A stretch of 64,000 nucleotides of DNA from Alphaproteobacteria bacterium (GCA_020632875.1 JACKET010000004.1:310001-374000); one strand, 5' to 3'; shown: positions 17,217 through 27,557, counted from the first letter of the stretch. The notes: generated by a model from the sequence alone, not told the origin. Translations and numbers: made by a program.

Positions 17217-17939
17217 ATGCGCAAAGCACTCCTCGCTCTCGTCACCTTCACCGTCACCGGCTGCGACGTCCTCGGCGGAGGCCCGCTCGAGGGCGTCTGG
17301 ATGTTCGAGGCGCCGAGCCCCGAGGCCAACTGCAACACCGCGTGGTCGACCAACCTCCGCTCGGCGAGCATCGGCGGCCAGGGCAACAACGCCTGGAGCG
17401 ACATCGACGAGCACGAGCAGTCCCTCGACATCTTCTTCGCCCGCATCAGCCACGGGCGTGCCGACGACGCCGTGATGGTCGTGGGGGACGACGTGATCCC
17501 CGGCTCGAAGATCGACGGCGACACCTGGGAGTTCACCTACGTCGCGACGCTCATGGACCGCGACGGCCGCACGCACAACAGCGGCTACGCGTACGAAGAG
17601 GTCGTCGACAACGAGATCAACACGGTCTACACGATCACCCGCGAGAACAACCGCTGGCTCTCGGGCACGGCGAACTTCGACAGCCGCTTCACCGAGACCT
17701 GGACCGAGACCGACCGCTGGAACGACACCCAGACCGGCCTCTACTACGGCGAGATCCCCGCGTACGAGGTCGGCGCGACCGACAACTACGCGACCGAGAA
17801 CGACTGCCTCGACCGCGACTGCTTCATCACCCGCGAGACCCGCTGCGAGAACTCCGTCGGCCTGGTGGGCACGTGGACCGGGCTCGACGGCGAAGGCCAG
17901 TTCGAGCTCGACGACAACTACACCAGCGCGGTGGAGTAG
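17217..17939 (+). CDS. Predicted lipoprotein, function unknown
   Basis: This is a 240-residue secreted protein with signal peptide 'MRKALLALVTFTVTGC' and a lipobox cysteine at about 16. The mature part is acidic and rich in Asp, Asn, Trp and Thr ('DEHEQSLDIFF', 'TETWTETDRWND'), with two cysteine pairs near the C-terminus ('NDCLDRDCFITRETRCEN'), and its sequence is consistent with a small beta-rich, lipocalin-like sheet protein. A strong ribosome binding site (GGAGG) precedes the ATG. It converges with the downstream lipoprotein gene, whose end is 6 nt away. I do not recognise a family. Confidence 0.7.
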   Translation: MRKALLALVTFTVTGCDVLGGGPLEGVWMFEAPSPEANCNTAWSTNLRSASIGGQGNNAWSDIDEHEQSLDIFFARISHGRADDAVMVVGDDVIPGSKIDGDTWEFTYVATLMDRDGRTHNSGYAYEEVVDNEINTVYTITRENNRWLSGTANFDSRFTETWTETDRWNDTQTGLYYGEIPAYEVGATDNYATENDCLDRDCFITRETRCENSVGLVGTWTGLDGEGQFELDDNYTSAVE

Positions 17940-17945
17940 CCGCGA

Positions 17946-19166
17946 TCAGAGCGAGAGGACGATGTCTTCCAGCAGGCGCGCCATGTCGAAGGTGGTCTGC
18001 ACCTCGTTGTGGAACGAGGTGTAGGTGACCTTGCCGCCGCCGTGCGAGAACCGGGCGGCAAGCGGGGCATTCGCGGGCATCGTCTCGAGGCTCGACGACG
18101 GGTCGACGTAGTACTCGAAGTCGCCCTGCAGCAGCACCTCGCCCTCGTTCACGGCCTGCATCGCGGCCCAGATGTCGAGGTCGTAGTTCAGCTCTGCGAG
18201 GTTGCCGCCCAGCAGGTTCGCCATGGCCGGGTCGACGACGACGGCCTCGGTGAAGCCCGCAGCGCCGACGAACGCGGTGCCGGGCTCGCTGTCGTCCCCC
18301 ATGAAGGTGAGCGCCGTCGGGAACGGCTCCTCGACCATCAGGTACGCCCAGTCGGACGCGTAGATCGAGCCGCCCGCATCGACGAACTGCCGCAGGTTCG
18401 CCGCCACCGTGGCCTCGTCGTTCTCGAGCCAGGCGAAGCTCATCCCGCAGTTGAAGAAGATCATGTCGTACTGATCGAGCTGCGAGTAGTCGGTGAGGAA
18501 GCCCGTCGCGACGGCGTCGTTCAGGCCGTTCACCACGTCGAACTGGATGCCGAGGTGGCTCAGCACCGAGCCGATCGAGTCGTACTCGCCGGTGACGACG
18601 GCCACGCGGACGAGGCCCTGCTCGACGCACTGCTCGTACACCTCTTCGGTGATCGAGCCGTTCTCGACGGTGACCTCGAGGGTCGTCGAGAAGTGGCCCT
18701 TCCAGATGAGGACCGTGTAGTCACCGGGGGGGAGACCATCGAGCTGCCACCAGCCGTCGCCGTTGGTGGTGGTGAGGTAGATGCCCTGCGACGTGACGAT
18801 CTGGACGTTCGCACCGGCGACCCACGTGGTCTCGTTGGGCGCGCAGACGCGGCCGCGCACGCTGCCCACCTCGAGGCTGGGGAGGTTCGTGGTGATGTCG
18901 ACGACGGGATCGTCGCTGGGGTCGGAGTCGAGGGTCCACCCGGGGATGCCGTCGCCGTCGGGATCGGGGTCGAGGGTGTTGATCACGCCGTCGCCGTCGG
19001 CATCCTCGTCTTCGCTGTCGACCACGCCGTCGCCGTCGGTGTCGCGCGTGGCATGGCCACCGGCGTTGGACTCGGGCGGCTCGACGACCAGCTCGGGGGA
19101 ATCGGGATCCGTGCCGAGGTCGTACTCGCTGCAGGCGAAGAGGGCGAGAAGGGCCGTGACAAACAT
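17946..19166 (-). CDS. Lipoprotein with Ca-binding repeats, carboxypeptidase-regulatory-like domain and amidotransferase-like fold
   Basis: This is a 406-residue lipoprotein (lipobox in 'LLALFAC', cysteine at about 12). Residues 40-85 are thrombospondin-type-3-like aspartate repeats ('DTDGDGVVDSEDEDADGDGV', 'DPDGDGIPG') that typically bind calcium. Next is a small beta domain, 'VRGRVCAPNETTWVAGANVQ...DGWWQLDGLPPGDYTVLIWKG', like carboxypeptidase-regulatory domains. Residues 190-400 resemble the class I amidotransferase/ThuA-like fold ('VRVAVVTGEYDSIGSVLSHLGIQFDVVNG', 'YDMIFFNCGMSF', 'LRQFVDAGGSIYASDWAY'), without a clear catalytic Cys-His pair. It probably binds sugars or protein at the cell surface. 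GGAG precedes the ATG. Confidence 0.78.
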   Translation of the reverse strand: MFVTALLALFACSEYDLGTDPDSPELVVEPPESNAGGHATRDTDGDGVVDSEDEDADGDGVINTLDPDPDGDGIPGWTLDSDPSDDPVVDITTNLPSLEVGSVRGRVCAPNETTWVAGANVQIVTSQGIYLTTTNGDGWWQLDGLPPGDYTVLIWKGHFSTTLEVTVENGSITEEVYEQCVEQGLVRVAVVTGEYDSIGSVLSHLGIQFDVVNGLNDAVATGFLTDYSQLDQYDMIFFNCGMSFAWLENDEATVAANLRQFVDAGGSIYASDWAYLMVEEPFPTALTFMGDDSEPGTAFVGAAGFTEAVVVDPAMANLLGGNLAELNYDLDIWAAMQAVNEGEVLLQGDFEYYVDPSSSLETMPANAPLAARFSHGGGKVTYTSFHNEVQTTFDMARLLEDIVLSL

Positions 19167-19313
19167 GGCAACTCCAAACAGACCAGATCAGACGGTCTAT
19201 GGCAATGCAAGGCGCGTGCCTTAAGTCGACCGGCGGAAAACGGCAAGAGGACCGACGATCCCACCGAGCCTGCGATCAATTTGCCGCGGCGCCGATGCCC
19301 CGCTGGGGACGCC

Positions 19314-20924
19314 CTACCCGCCAGCGGGCGTGAACACGAGCTCGACGGACGGGGCGTCGGCACCCACCGTGATCTCGGCCGTGCGCTCGCCGAACACCTC
19401 GTGCCACGCCTTGACGGTGTAGGTGCCCGGCGGCACGCCATCGAACGAGAAACTCCCGTCTTCGCCGCTGATCGCCCACCAGTCGTGCTCGACGAGCCCG
19501 ATGTGCGACAGCATCCACGGGTGCACGTCGCAGCGGGCCGCGACCATGCGCTCCGGCCGGAGGAACGTGCGCGTGATGCGCTGGTCCTTCGCCGGCATGT
19601 TCAGGTTGAACGTGTCGTTGTCCTTCGCGACCGTGCGGACGTTGTGGAACATCGAGTCGGAGTTCACGAACGTCACGGGCTGGCCGACGCGCGCCCCGTG
19701 GATGCGCGGAGCGTAGACGCAGCCGCGCTGATCGACCTCGACCTCGGCGGACGGCGCCGCCGGGATCTGGAACCCCTCCCAGCCCGTGTCGATCCAGACG
19801 AACGCGTTCTGGAGCTTCCCGTCCGCCACGAGCACGCTGTCGTCGTACACGGGCCCCGTCGCGAGCTTCAGGCAGTCGCCGTAGAGCTTGAGCTCCTTCG
19901 GCGGCGGCGCCTCGCCCTCGAAGCGCACGACGCCGCGCACCTGCTTCGCCGTGGCCGGGTCGATCGGGGTGCCGTCGGTCTTCGCCGTGCTGGCGGGGTC
20001 CGGCGGAGGCGCCGGCGGCTTCGGGAACGTCAGCGCGAGCACCGCCACGGTGCCGAGCCCCACGACGCCCTTCACGGCCCAGTGCGCGCTCCACCCGTCG
20101 TAGAAGAGCTGCCGGGTGGCCGCGCCGAGCGCGAGCATGACGAGCAGCAGGACCGCCGACCACTCGCTGCCGAACGTGAACGGGTAGTGGTTCGAGATCA
20201 TCAGGAAGACGATCGGGAAGTGCATGTAGCCGTTGTGCACGGACCGCTGGTGGCCGATGGCCCCGAGGCGCAGGTCGGGCTCTTCGCCCTTCTCGAGCGC
20301 CGCGACCATCTTGTTGCTGCCCGGGATGATCCGCATCCAGACGTTCGCCGTCATGATCGTGCCGAGCAGCGCGCCCGTGTGCAGGAACGCGGCGCGCCCC
20401 GACAGCACGAAGGTCAGCCCGACGCCGATGGACGCGATGAGCAGCACCGTGAGGATCGTGCCGAGCGTGGGGTCCTTCCCCACCCTGCCGATCGGACCGG
20501 CCCAGATGAAGTCGTACGCCACCCAGCCGAAGATCAGCGTGCCGAGCCCGATCGCCACGGACGTCGTCGCCGACATCTGCATGACGCTGGCGTCGATCAT
20601 CAGCACGCCGCCCGTCAGGTAGTAGAGCGCCACGAGCAGCAGGAAGCCCGACACCCACGTGAGCCCGGCCTCGTACTTGAACCAGTGCAGGTGCCCCGTG
20701 TAGACGGGCGGCAGCACACGGGTCTTCTGCATGCGGAAGAACCCGCCGCCGTGCACCATCCAGAGCTCGCCGTGCACGTCGGGGTCGACGCCATCGACCT
20801 CCGGCGCGCGGAGCGCCTTCTCCATGCTGTGGAAGAAGAACGCGTGCCCGATCCAGGCGATCGCGGCGAGAACATGGACCCAGCGGAAGATCAGCTGGGC
20901 CCAGTCGTTGAGCCATGCATCCAT
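19314..20924 (-). CDS. PuuD-like membrane protein fused to a cupredoxin domain
   Basis: This 536-residue protein has an N-terminal polytopic region (about 1-310) matching the urate-hydroxylase PuuD membrane domain ('WVHVLAAIAWIGHAFFFHSMEKAL', 'GELWMVHGGGFFRMQK', 'HWFKYEAGLTWVSGF', 'RSVHNGYMHFPIVFLMISNHYPF'). The histidines in these helices are candidate heme or metal ligands. The C-terminal region (about 330-536) is periplasmic: a cupredoxin-like domain with 'SMFHNVRTV' and 'ARCDVHPWM', a Cys-x2-His-x2-Met type I copper pattern, ending in a carboxypeptidase-regulatory-like 'GSFSFDGVPPGTYTVKAWHE'. Canonical PuuD instead carries cytochrome c. It lies 10 nt behind the SCO gene, so copper delivery to this protein is a reasonable guess. 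Urate as substrate is unproven. Confidence 0.82.
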   Translation of the reverse strand: MDAWLNDWAQLIFRWVHVLAAIAWIGHAFFFHSMEKALRAPEVDGVDPDVHGELWMVHGGGFFRMQKTRVLPPVYTGHLHWFKYEAGLTWVSGFLLLVALYYLTGGVLMIDASVMQMSATTSVAIGLGTLIFGWVAYDFIWAGPIGRVGKDPTLGTILTVLLIASIGVGLTFVLSGRAAFLHTGALLGTIMTANVWMRIIPGSNKMVAALEKGEEPDLRLGAIGHQRSVHNGYMHFPIVFLMISNHYPFTFGSEWSAVLLLVMLALGAATRQLFYDGWSAHWAVKGVVGLGTVAVLALTFPKPPAPPPDPASTAKTDGTPIDPATAKQVRGVVRFEGEAPPPKELKLYGDCLKLATGPVYDDSVLVADGKLQNAFVWIDTGWEGFQIPAAPSAEVEVDQRGCVYAPRIHGARVGQPVTFVNSDSMFHNVRTVAKDNDTFNLNMPAKDQRITRTFLRPERMVAARCDVHPWMLSHIGLVEHDWWAISGEDGSFSFDGVPPGTYTVKAWHEVFGERTAEITVGADAPSVELVFTPAGG

Positions 20925-20934
20925 GGGCCGGAGC

Positions 20935-21573
20935 CTACCGCATCCGCGCGAAGATCTCCGCGGGGCCGACGTGCCCCTCCCACTCCGCGTCGAGGACGAG
21001 GCCGGGCTTCAGCAGCGCGAGCTTCACGGTGTGGGTCAGCGTCCCGTCCTCCGGGAGGACGAGCAGGTTGAACAGCGCCGGCAGCCCGTGCTCGAGGAGC
21101 TCCGGGTCACCCGTCGCGAGGGTCCAGGGCACCGGGCCGTCCGCCTCGCGCCCGAAGCGCTCGGCGTACGCGGCGAGGCGCTCCGGCGTGTCGTACGCCG
21201 GGTCGATCGTCACGGTGAGCAGGTGGAGCGGCGGTAGATCGTCGGTCCAGGCGGCCTGCACGGCGCGCATCTGCGCCATGGTCAGCGGGCAGGCCTCCTG
21301 GTTGCCGCACCGGGTGAAGACGAACCCCACCAGCACCCAGCGGTCCGCCAGCGCGTGCAGCCCGAACGGCGCGCCGCGCTCGTCGACCAGGGGCAGGTCG
21401 GGCAGGCCGTCGGGATGGCGCCACGCCGCGATCTGCGCACGCCAGTCGCGCTCCGGCGGCGCCTCGGCGCCCGGCTGGCGCAGGAGCACGGCGATCAGCC
21501 CGACGAGCACGAGCCCCACGGCGACCGCACCGCCGATTCCGAGCCCCGTCCGCTGCGGATCCGCGTCAGCCAT
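20935..21573 (-). CDS. SCO1/SenC family copper-handling protein with extended Cys spacing
   Basis: This 212-residue protein has an N-terminal membrane anchor (about 11-32, 'GIGGAVAVGLVLVGLIAVLL') and a periplasmic thioredoxin-like domain. SCO proteins insert copper into cytochrome oxidase CuA sites or act as thiol oxidoreductases. The family pattern is clear ('WVLVGFVFTRC', 'CPLTMAQMRAVQ', 'LLTVTIDPAYDTPERLAAYAERFG'), but the metal-binding cysteines at about 89 and 95 are separated by five residues ('CGNQEAC') instead of the usual three. A candidate histidine ligand lies in 'GTLTHTVKL'. It is first in a two-gene unit with the membrane-cupredoxin fusion and divergent from the YkgJ-type gene, with only 17 nt between starts. 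Confidence 0.88.
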   Translation of the reverse strand: MADADPQRTGLGIGGAVAVGLVLVGLIAVLLRQPGAEAPPERDWRAQIAAWRHPDGLPDLPLVDERGAPFGLHALADRWVLVGFVFTRCGNQEACPLTMAQMRAVQAAWTDDLPPLHLLTVTIDPAYDTPERLAAYAERFGREADGPVPWTLATGDPELLEHGLPALFNLLVLPEDGTLTHTVKLALLKPGLVLDAEWEGHVGPAEIFARMR

Positions 21574-21590
21574 GAGGTACGCTGCGCCAC

Positions 21591-22331
21591 ATGTCGACCG
21601 TCCGCATCCCCGTCACGCTCCAGACCCCCGCGGGCCCGCTCACCGTCGCGCTCGGCACGACGGAGGAGAAGGTGCCCGTCGCCGCCGTGATGGCGCCGGG
21701 CGCCGAGCTCGCCGACGCCCTCGGCGAGGTCGTCGTGAAGCTCGCCGAGCAGCATGGCACACCCGTGCAGTGCCGCAAGGGCTGCGGGCACTGCTGCCGC
21801 CAGCTCGTCCCGGTGTCCCCCATCGAGGCCTTCGCGCTGAAGGATGCCTACGACGCCCTGCCCGCCGACCAGCGCGCGCGCATCGCGGCCCGCTTCGACG
21901 CCGTGCGGGAGCGCCTGCGCGAGACCGGCATGGATGCGCGCATCGCCGACATCCAGCCCGGCCCCGAAGGGCGCCAGGTCGTGCTCGACTACTTCGCGCT
22001 GGGCAACGCCTGCCCGTTCCTCGAAGACGAGGCGTGCCAGGTGTACGCCAGCCGGCCGTTCGCGTGCCGCGACCTGCTCGTCGCGTCCGACCCCGACCGG
22101 TGCGCGGATCCGGGGGGTGGCGGAGTGCGCCGCCTCCCCGTGCTGATGGACCTCGGGCGCGCCATGCGCAGCGTCTCCGCCGCGGTGTTCCCCGACCCGC
22201 CGCTCCAGATCCCGCTCCCCCAGGCGCTCGCGTGGGCCGAGCAGAACGACGGCCTCCGCGGCACCGTGGCGCGCGGCGTCGACCTCGTGAAGGGGCTGTT
22301 GTCCGCGCTCGCCGCCCAGGCGCGCGGCTGA
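21591..22331 (+). CDS. YkgJ-family cysteine-cluster protein
   Basis: This 246-residue cytosolic protein has the YkgJ/CxxCxxCC-type zinc or iron cluster motif: 'CRKGCGHCCRQLVPVSPIEA' (about 61-80) and further cysteines in 'ACPFLEDEACQVYASRPFACRDLL' (about 138-161). Together they fit the family pattern of one N-terminal CxxxCxxCC group and a later 'CP.L....C..Y..RP..CR' group, likely binding a metal or iron-sulfur cluster. The biochemical role of the family is not established. The start at 21591 is separated from the divergent SCO start by 17 nt, so the two promoters must overlap the opposite genes. Confidence 0.85.
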   Translation: MSTVRIPVTLQTPAGPLTVALGTTEEKVPVAAVMAPGAELADALGEVVVKLAEQHGTPVQCRKGCGHCCRQLVPVSPIEAFALKDAYDALPADQRARIAARFDAVRERLRETGMDARIADIQPGPEGRQVVLDYFALGNACPFLEDEACQVYASRPFACRDLLVASDPDRCADPGGGGVRRLPVLMDLGRAMRSVSAAVFPDPPLQIPLPQALAWAEQNDGLRGTVARGVDLVKGLLSALAAQARG

Positions 22332-22386
22332 CGACAGCAGGCGGCCAACGCCACACGCGTTAGAGCGGCAGCGGAGCGGGTGACGT

Positions 22387-23700
22387 TTGGCGTGGGACTT
22401 CCAGATCGTCCAGGTGACTGCGGCAGGCACGTTCGGCACGGTCTGCGTCGCGTTCGACTGGACGTCGCGGCGGTTCTACGCGCTGAAGGTCCTGAAGGAC
22501 CGGTTCAAGCACAACCGCAAGGTCCTCACGCGCACCCACGACGAGGCCACCATGCTCGCCAAGATCGAGCATCCGAACATCCTCAAGGTCTACGAGATGC
22601 TCGAGGTCGACGAGCGCCCCGTGGTCGTCATGGAGTGGGTCCAGGGCTGCTCGCTGCAGGATCTCGTCGACTGTCATCCCGAGGGTATCGACGGGCGTGT
22701 GTCCCTCGAGCTGATCCGCCAGTCCGCACGGGCGCTCCACGCCGCGTACTCGGCGCCGTCCGGCGCGACGGGCGCGCCGATGCACATCATCCACCGCGAC
22801 ATCAAGCCGTCGAACATCCTCCTGTCGCTGCAGGGCGGCGTGAAGGTCGTCGACTTCGGCATCGCGCGGGGCGACTTCGAGGGCAAGCGGTCCGAGACCG
22901 TCTCGATGGTGCTGGGCGCGCGCGCGTACATGGCCCCCGAGCGCCTCGACGGGGCGCCCGACGGCCCGCGGCTCGACGTGTACGCGCTCGGTCTGGTGTT
23001 CTACGAGCTGCTCAAGGGCGACCGCATCAAGCTCTCCATGCGGCCGAACGTCCACGCGCGGCAGATGGCCGACGCGCTCGCGGCGCTCGAGATCCGCGGG
23101 CTCTCGCCGGCCGGCGAGAAGGCGCTGCGCGACCTGCTCGGTCACATGACGACGTACGACCGGCACAAGCGGCCGGATGCGGTCCAGGTCGAGCAGCGCG
23201 CGCTGCAGATCCTGAACCACGAGGGCGGCCTCCCCGACATGGAGCGCTTCGCCAACGACCACGTGCGCCCGATCTTCGAGGCCAATTCGCTGATCGACCC
23301 GCGTGCGACCCAGGACTACGAAGAGCTCGCGTTCCTCGACGCGATGGGCCCTACGCGCCCCGGCGGCGACCCCGCGATCGACGCGAAGCTCCGGCGGTTC
23401 CTCGCCACGCCGGGCTGGGCGGCCCGGGTCGAAGAGCTGTGGACGTTGCTCCTGCTGAATCCGAGCTGGACCGCCGAGCCGTTCATCGAGTGGCTCGACA
23501 AGCGCAAGGCCCAGTGGTGGCAGTTCTGGCAGCAGAACACCGCCACGGTCCCGCAGAAGATCGCGCTCCTCCGCATCCTCGCCTGCCGCTTCGACGACGA
23601 CGTGCGGCGGCGCGTGATGCGGTTCAAGGCCGACCCGAACCCCCGTGTCCGCAAGCTCGCCGAGCAGCTGCTCACGGCCGAAGAGGTCACGGGCTTCTGA
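22387..23700 (+). CDS. Serine/threonine protein kinase with unknown C-terminal region
   Basis: This 437-residue protein has an N-terminal kinase domain (about 5-260). Its glycine loop is atypical ('VTAAGTFGTVCVAFD') and is followed by the lysine in 'RFYALKVLKDRF', 'MHIIHRDIKPSNILL', 'VKVVDFGIARG' and 'MVLGARAYMAPERLDG'. Catalytic residues are therefore intact. The C-terminal 160 residues are predicted alpha-helical, perhaps a HEAT-like protein-interaction region ('VRRRVMRFKADPNPRVRKLAEQLL' resembles one HEAT repeat). No membrane segment is seen. The TTG start is preceded by GGAGCGG at good spacing. It stands alone between the YkgJ gene and the noncoding repeat patch. Confidence 0.88.
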   Translation: MAWDFQIVQVTAAGTFGTVCVAFDWTSRRFYALKVLKDRFKHNRKVLTRTHDEATMLAKIEHPNILKVYEMLEVDERPVVVMEWVQGCSLQDLVDCHPEGIDGRVSLELIRQSARALHAAYSAPSGATGAPMHIIHRDIKPSNILLSLQGGVKVVDFGIARGDFEGKRSETVSMVLGARAYMAPERLDGAPDGPRLDVYALGLVFYELLKGDRIKLSMRPNVHARQMADALAALEIRGLSPAGEKALRDLLGHMTTYDRHKRPDAVQVEQRALQILNHEGGLPDMERFANDHVRPIFEANSLIDPRATQDYEELAFLDAMGPTRPGGDPAIDAKLRRFLATPGWAARVEELWTLLLLNPSWTAEPFIEWLDKRKAQWWQFWQQNTATVPQKIALLRILACRFDDDVRRRVMRFKADPNPRVRKLAEQLLTAEEVTGF

Positions 23701-23712
23701 CCTGCGCGAAAT

Positions 23713-23866
23713 GTCCAGGAGGGCACGACGCATCCGTTCCTGCGCCCTCCTCTACGTGCAAGGGTCGAGCTTCGAGCGTCCCGAGGCATCACGCAGATGA
23801 CGCAGAAGGGCGCAGATGACGCAGAAACCAGGCCGTCGCGGGTCGAGCGTCCTCGTTTCCCCGGGC
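23713..23866 (+). repeat. Left arm of long imperfect inverted repeat
   Basis: Starts at 'GTCCAGGAGGGCAC' and ends near 'TTTCCCCGGG'. It contains the core 'ATCACGCAGATGACGCAGA' followed by a second near-copy 'GCGCAGATGACGCAGA', and the flank 'TCGAGCTTCGAGCGTCCC'. The reverse complement of 24213-24371 matches it along its whole length with scattered mismatches and small indels. The arms are about 155 nt and the intervening segment about 345 nt. Confidence 0.8.
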
Positions 23867-24096
23867 ACCGTCGTGAAACCGAAACCGGTGCCAGGGTGAG
23901 ACCGAGGCCGGGTCCCGACCGTCGGAAGCTCGCCCCGGGGCCGCCGTCGGGATCCACCAGAGCCGGGTGCCGCGGAGCAGAGTCCGGCTGAGGGTGACTC
24001 CACCGACGCTGCGGGAGTTCGTGGCGATCATCCCCGATGTGCAGCGGGTTCCGAAGGGTTGGGAGGCCGACCGGTCCGCGAAGAGTCGACTCCAAA

Positions 24097-24149
24097 CGAT
24101 CGACCCATGTCTTCCTGGGGTCAGACCCCACAGAGACATCGGTCGATCG
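24097..24149. repeat. 53-nt near-perfect palindrome centred on TGGGGTCAGACCCCA
   Basis: Reading outward from the central A at 24123, 22 of 26 positions pair by Watson-Crick rules and one by G-T; mismatches are three (two adjacent, one single). The core TGGGGTC-A-GACCCCA is perfect, as are the blocks ATGTCT/AGACAT and CGATCGACC/GGTCGATCG. As RNA or single-stranded DNA this would be a stable hairpin. The core resembles sequences found near REP/RAYT-type elements in other genomes (from memory), but no transposase is in the window. Confidence 0.8.
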
Positions 24150-24212
24150 CTTGAAGTTCGGTTGTCCGCGATTCGCCGCGCCGTAGGACCCTTCTTCACC
24201 CAGAGCGCCAGG

Positions 24213-24371
24213 CCCCGGGGACGCGAAGGCGCTCGACCCGTAGCGGCCTCGTTTCTGCGTCATCCGCGTCCTTCTGCGTCATCTGCGTGATGCCTCGGGA
24301 CGCTCGAAGCTCGATCCCTTCCGACGCAGAGGAGGGGCGCGGGAACGGTTGCATCGTGCCCCCTCCTGGAC
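24213..24371 (-). repeat. Right arm of long imperfect inverted repeat
   Basis: Reverse-complementary copy of 23713-23866. On the plus strand it reads 'CTGCGTCATCCGCGTCC' and 'TTCTGCGTCATCTGCGTGAT', then 'GGGACGCTCGAAGCTCGA', and ends 'CCCCCTCCTGGAC'. The central block 'GAGCTTCGAGCGTCCC' plus 'GAGGCATCACGCAGATGACG' (minus strand) is identical in both arms. Confidence 0.8.
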
Positions 24372-24430
24372 GTTCCGCGCGCGAATCAGCGCCTTCCGAA
24401 CTCCGTGACCGGCGGATGCGGATCCGGTGG

Positions 24431-24484
24431 GGGCCTCGTGTCTGCGTCATCCGCGTCCATCTGCGTCATCTGCGTGATGCAGAC
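24431..24484 (-). repeat. Third, shorter copy of the GATGACGCAGA repeat core
   Basis: In the same orientation as the right arm: it repeats 'GTCATCCGCGTCC' and 'CTGCGTCATCTGCGTGATGC' but lacks the flanking 60-nt segments. It begins 59 nt after the right arm ends, just before the stop of the membrane kinase gene. Confidence 0.75.
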
Positions 24485-24516
24485 CCCGTTCGAACCCCAG
24501 GATCCGTCCGGGGCTC

Positions 24517-26303
<1,787 letters not shown>

Positions 26304-26307
<4 letters not shown>

Positions 26308-27539
26308 GTCGTCTGGATGTCGAACCGCTGGACGTAGTGCGCGAAGCGCTCGCGGATGCGGTCGGCGTCGAGACCGTACATCCCGCCGTCGTACTTGTGC
26401 TGGCCCCGCGCGTCGCCGCGCTTGGTGGCGAGGTAGTCGCTCACCGCGTCGGGGTCGCAGCGGCGGAGGTCGAACTTCGACGTGAACCCGTCGAGCACGG
26501 CCTGCTCGTCCTTCACGAGCGCCGAGAAGTTCACGTCGAAGAACCGCCCGTCACCGACGCGGTCGCGCACGGCCATCGCGCGATCGACGCCCACCAGGAA
26601 CCGCTCTTCGATGTGGCGCCCCACGTCGGCCGGGTCGAACGAGCCGTACATCGTGCGCCACTGCATCGAGATCAGGCTGCAGTACGAGGCGATCGACTTG
26701 TACGGGTCGCGGTGGGTCCACGCGATGCACGCGTCGGGGAACACCGTGAGCAGCGCGTCGAGGAACCACAGGTGCTCGGGGCACTTCAGCACGAGGTGAT
26801 CGGCCGGGCGCTGGCGCACGAGCAGCTGCAGGAGCTGCTTGTACTCGCGGTAGGCGATGGCCATGTCCCAGCCCATCAGCCAGTCGCCGTACTGCGACAG
26901 GCCGGAGCCGAGATCCCAGTTCATCACGGCGAATGACGGGCAGAACAGCGGCCAGCACTCTTCGGGCGTGGTGCTCTTGATCTCGTGGACGGCCTTCATC
27001 TCGGGGCTCGCGATGTACGCGACCGCGAGCATCTGCTCGGTCGTGCGCAGGCGGCGCTGGGCGTCGGCGACCGGGTCGTCGAGCTCGGGCATCGGCCGCG
27101 TGAGCTCCCAGAACTCGAGCGCGCGCCGGTCGGGGTCGAGCGACAGCAGGTTCTGGAGCACCGTGGTGCCCGTTCGGGGGAACCCGACCACGAAGATCGG
27201 CCGCTCGATGCGCGTCTGGTCGAGCGTCGGGTCGTCTCTTCGCAGCTGGGTGAGCTTGAGCCGCGTGCTCGACGCCTCGACGTACGCCTGGCGCACGATC
27301 ACCCGCGCCAGCGGGCTCAATCCCGCGCCGTTCGCCGCGTCGATGATGTGCGCCATGGGCTCGAGGAACGCATCGTCGCCGAAGTCGTCGAGGCCCGTGC
27401 GGCGCCGCGCGGCCGCCAGGACCTCGTCGCGATCGAGCACCTGGGGCGCCAGGCCGATGCGCTCAGCGGCCCCGGCGAAGAAGTTCGCGGTGCGGAACGC
27501 GAAGTTGTAGTCGGTCTTCGCGACGGTGACCTGGCTCAC
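26304..27539 (-). CDS. Sulfotransferase family protein (Sulfotransfer_3 type)
   Basis: This 411-residue protein has a PAPS-binding P-loop 'RPIFVVGFPRTGTTVLQNLL' at about 115-134, the characteristic 'ALEFWEL' and 'LVLKCPEHLWFLDALLTVFPDA' segments, and the 3'-phosphate-binding 'WTHRDPYKSIASYCSL'. The first 110 residues are the family's helical N-terminal region. Known relatives sulfate hydroxyl groups on lipids, sterols or glycans; the acceptor here is unknown. Its TGA overlaps the kinase ATG (ATGA), an unusual pairing. It is unrelated in sequence to the two sulfotransferases at 1645-5210. Confidence 0.88.
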
Positions 27540-27557
27540 GCGACCCCCTGTGATCCC

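Larger units (their letters stand above)
23701..24516. other. 816-nt noncoding patch with inverted repeats and a palindrome
   Basis: This is the longest gene-free stretch of the window. It contains two arms of a long imperfect inverted repeat, a third shorter copy and a separate strong palindrome, listed individually. Reading frames here are short, repeat-derived and lack ribosome binding sites. I see no tRNA, no transposase and no protein-coding remnant. It separates two kinase genes that point toward each other, so there is no promoter requirement for its size. Confidence 0.75.

Noticed and set aside
18009..21071. About 1000-codon plus-strand frame antisense to three minus-strand genes
   Set aside because: It is His/Arg/Val-rich without domains, while the minus strand carries lipoprotein, PuuD-like and SCO motifs.
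23713..24484. CRISPR array suggested by repeated GATGACGCAGA units
   Set aside because: The copies are in opposite orientations, irregularly spaced and embedded in longer homologous flanks. There are no equal-length repeat/spacer units and no cas genes.
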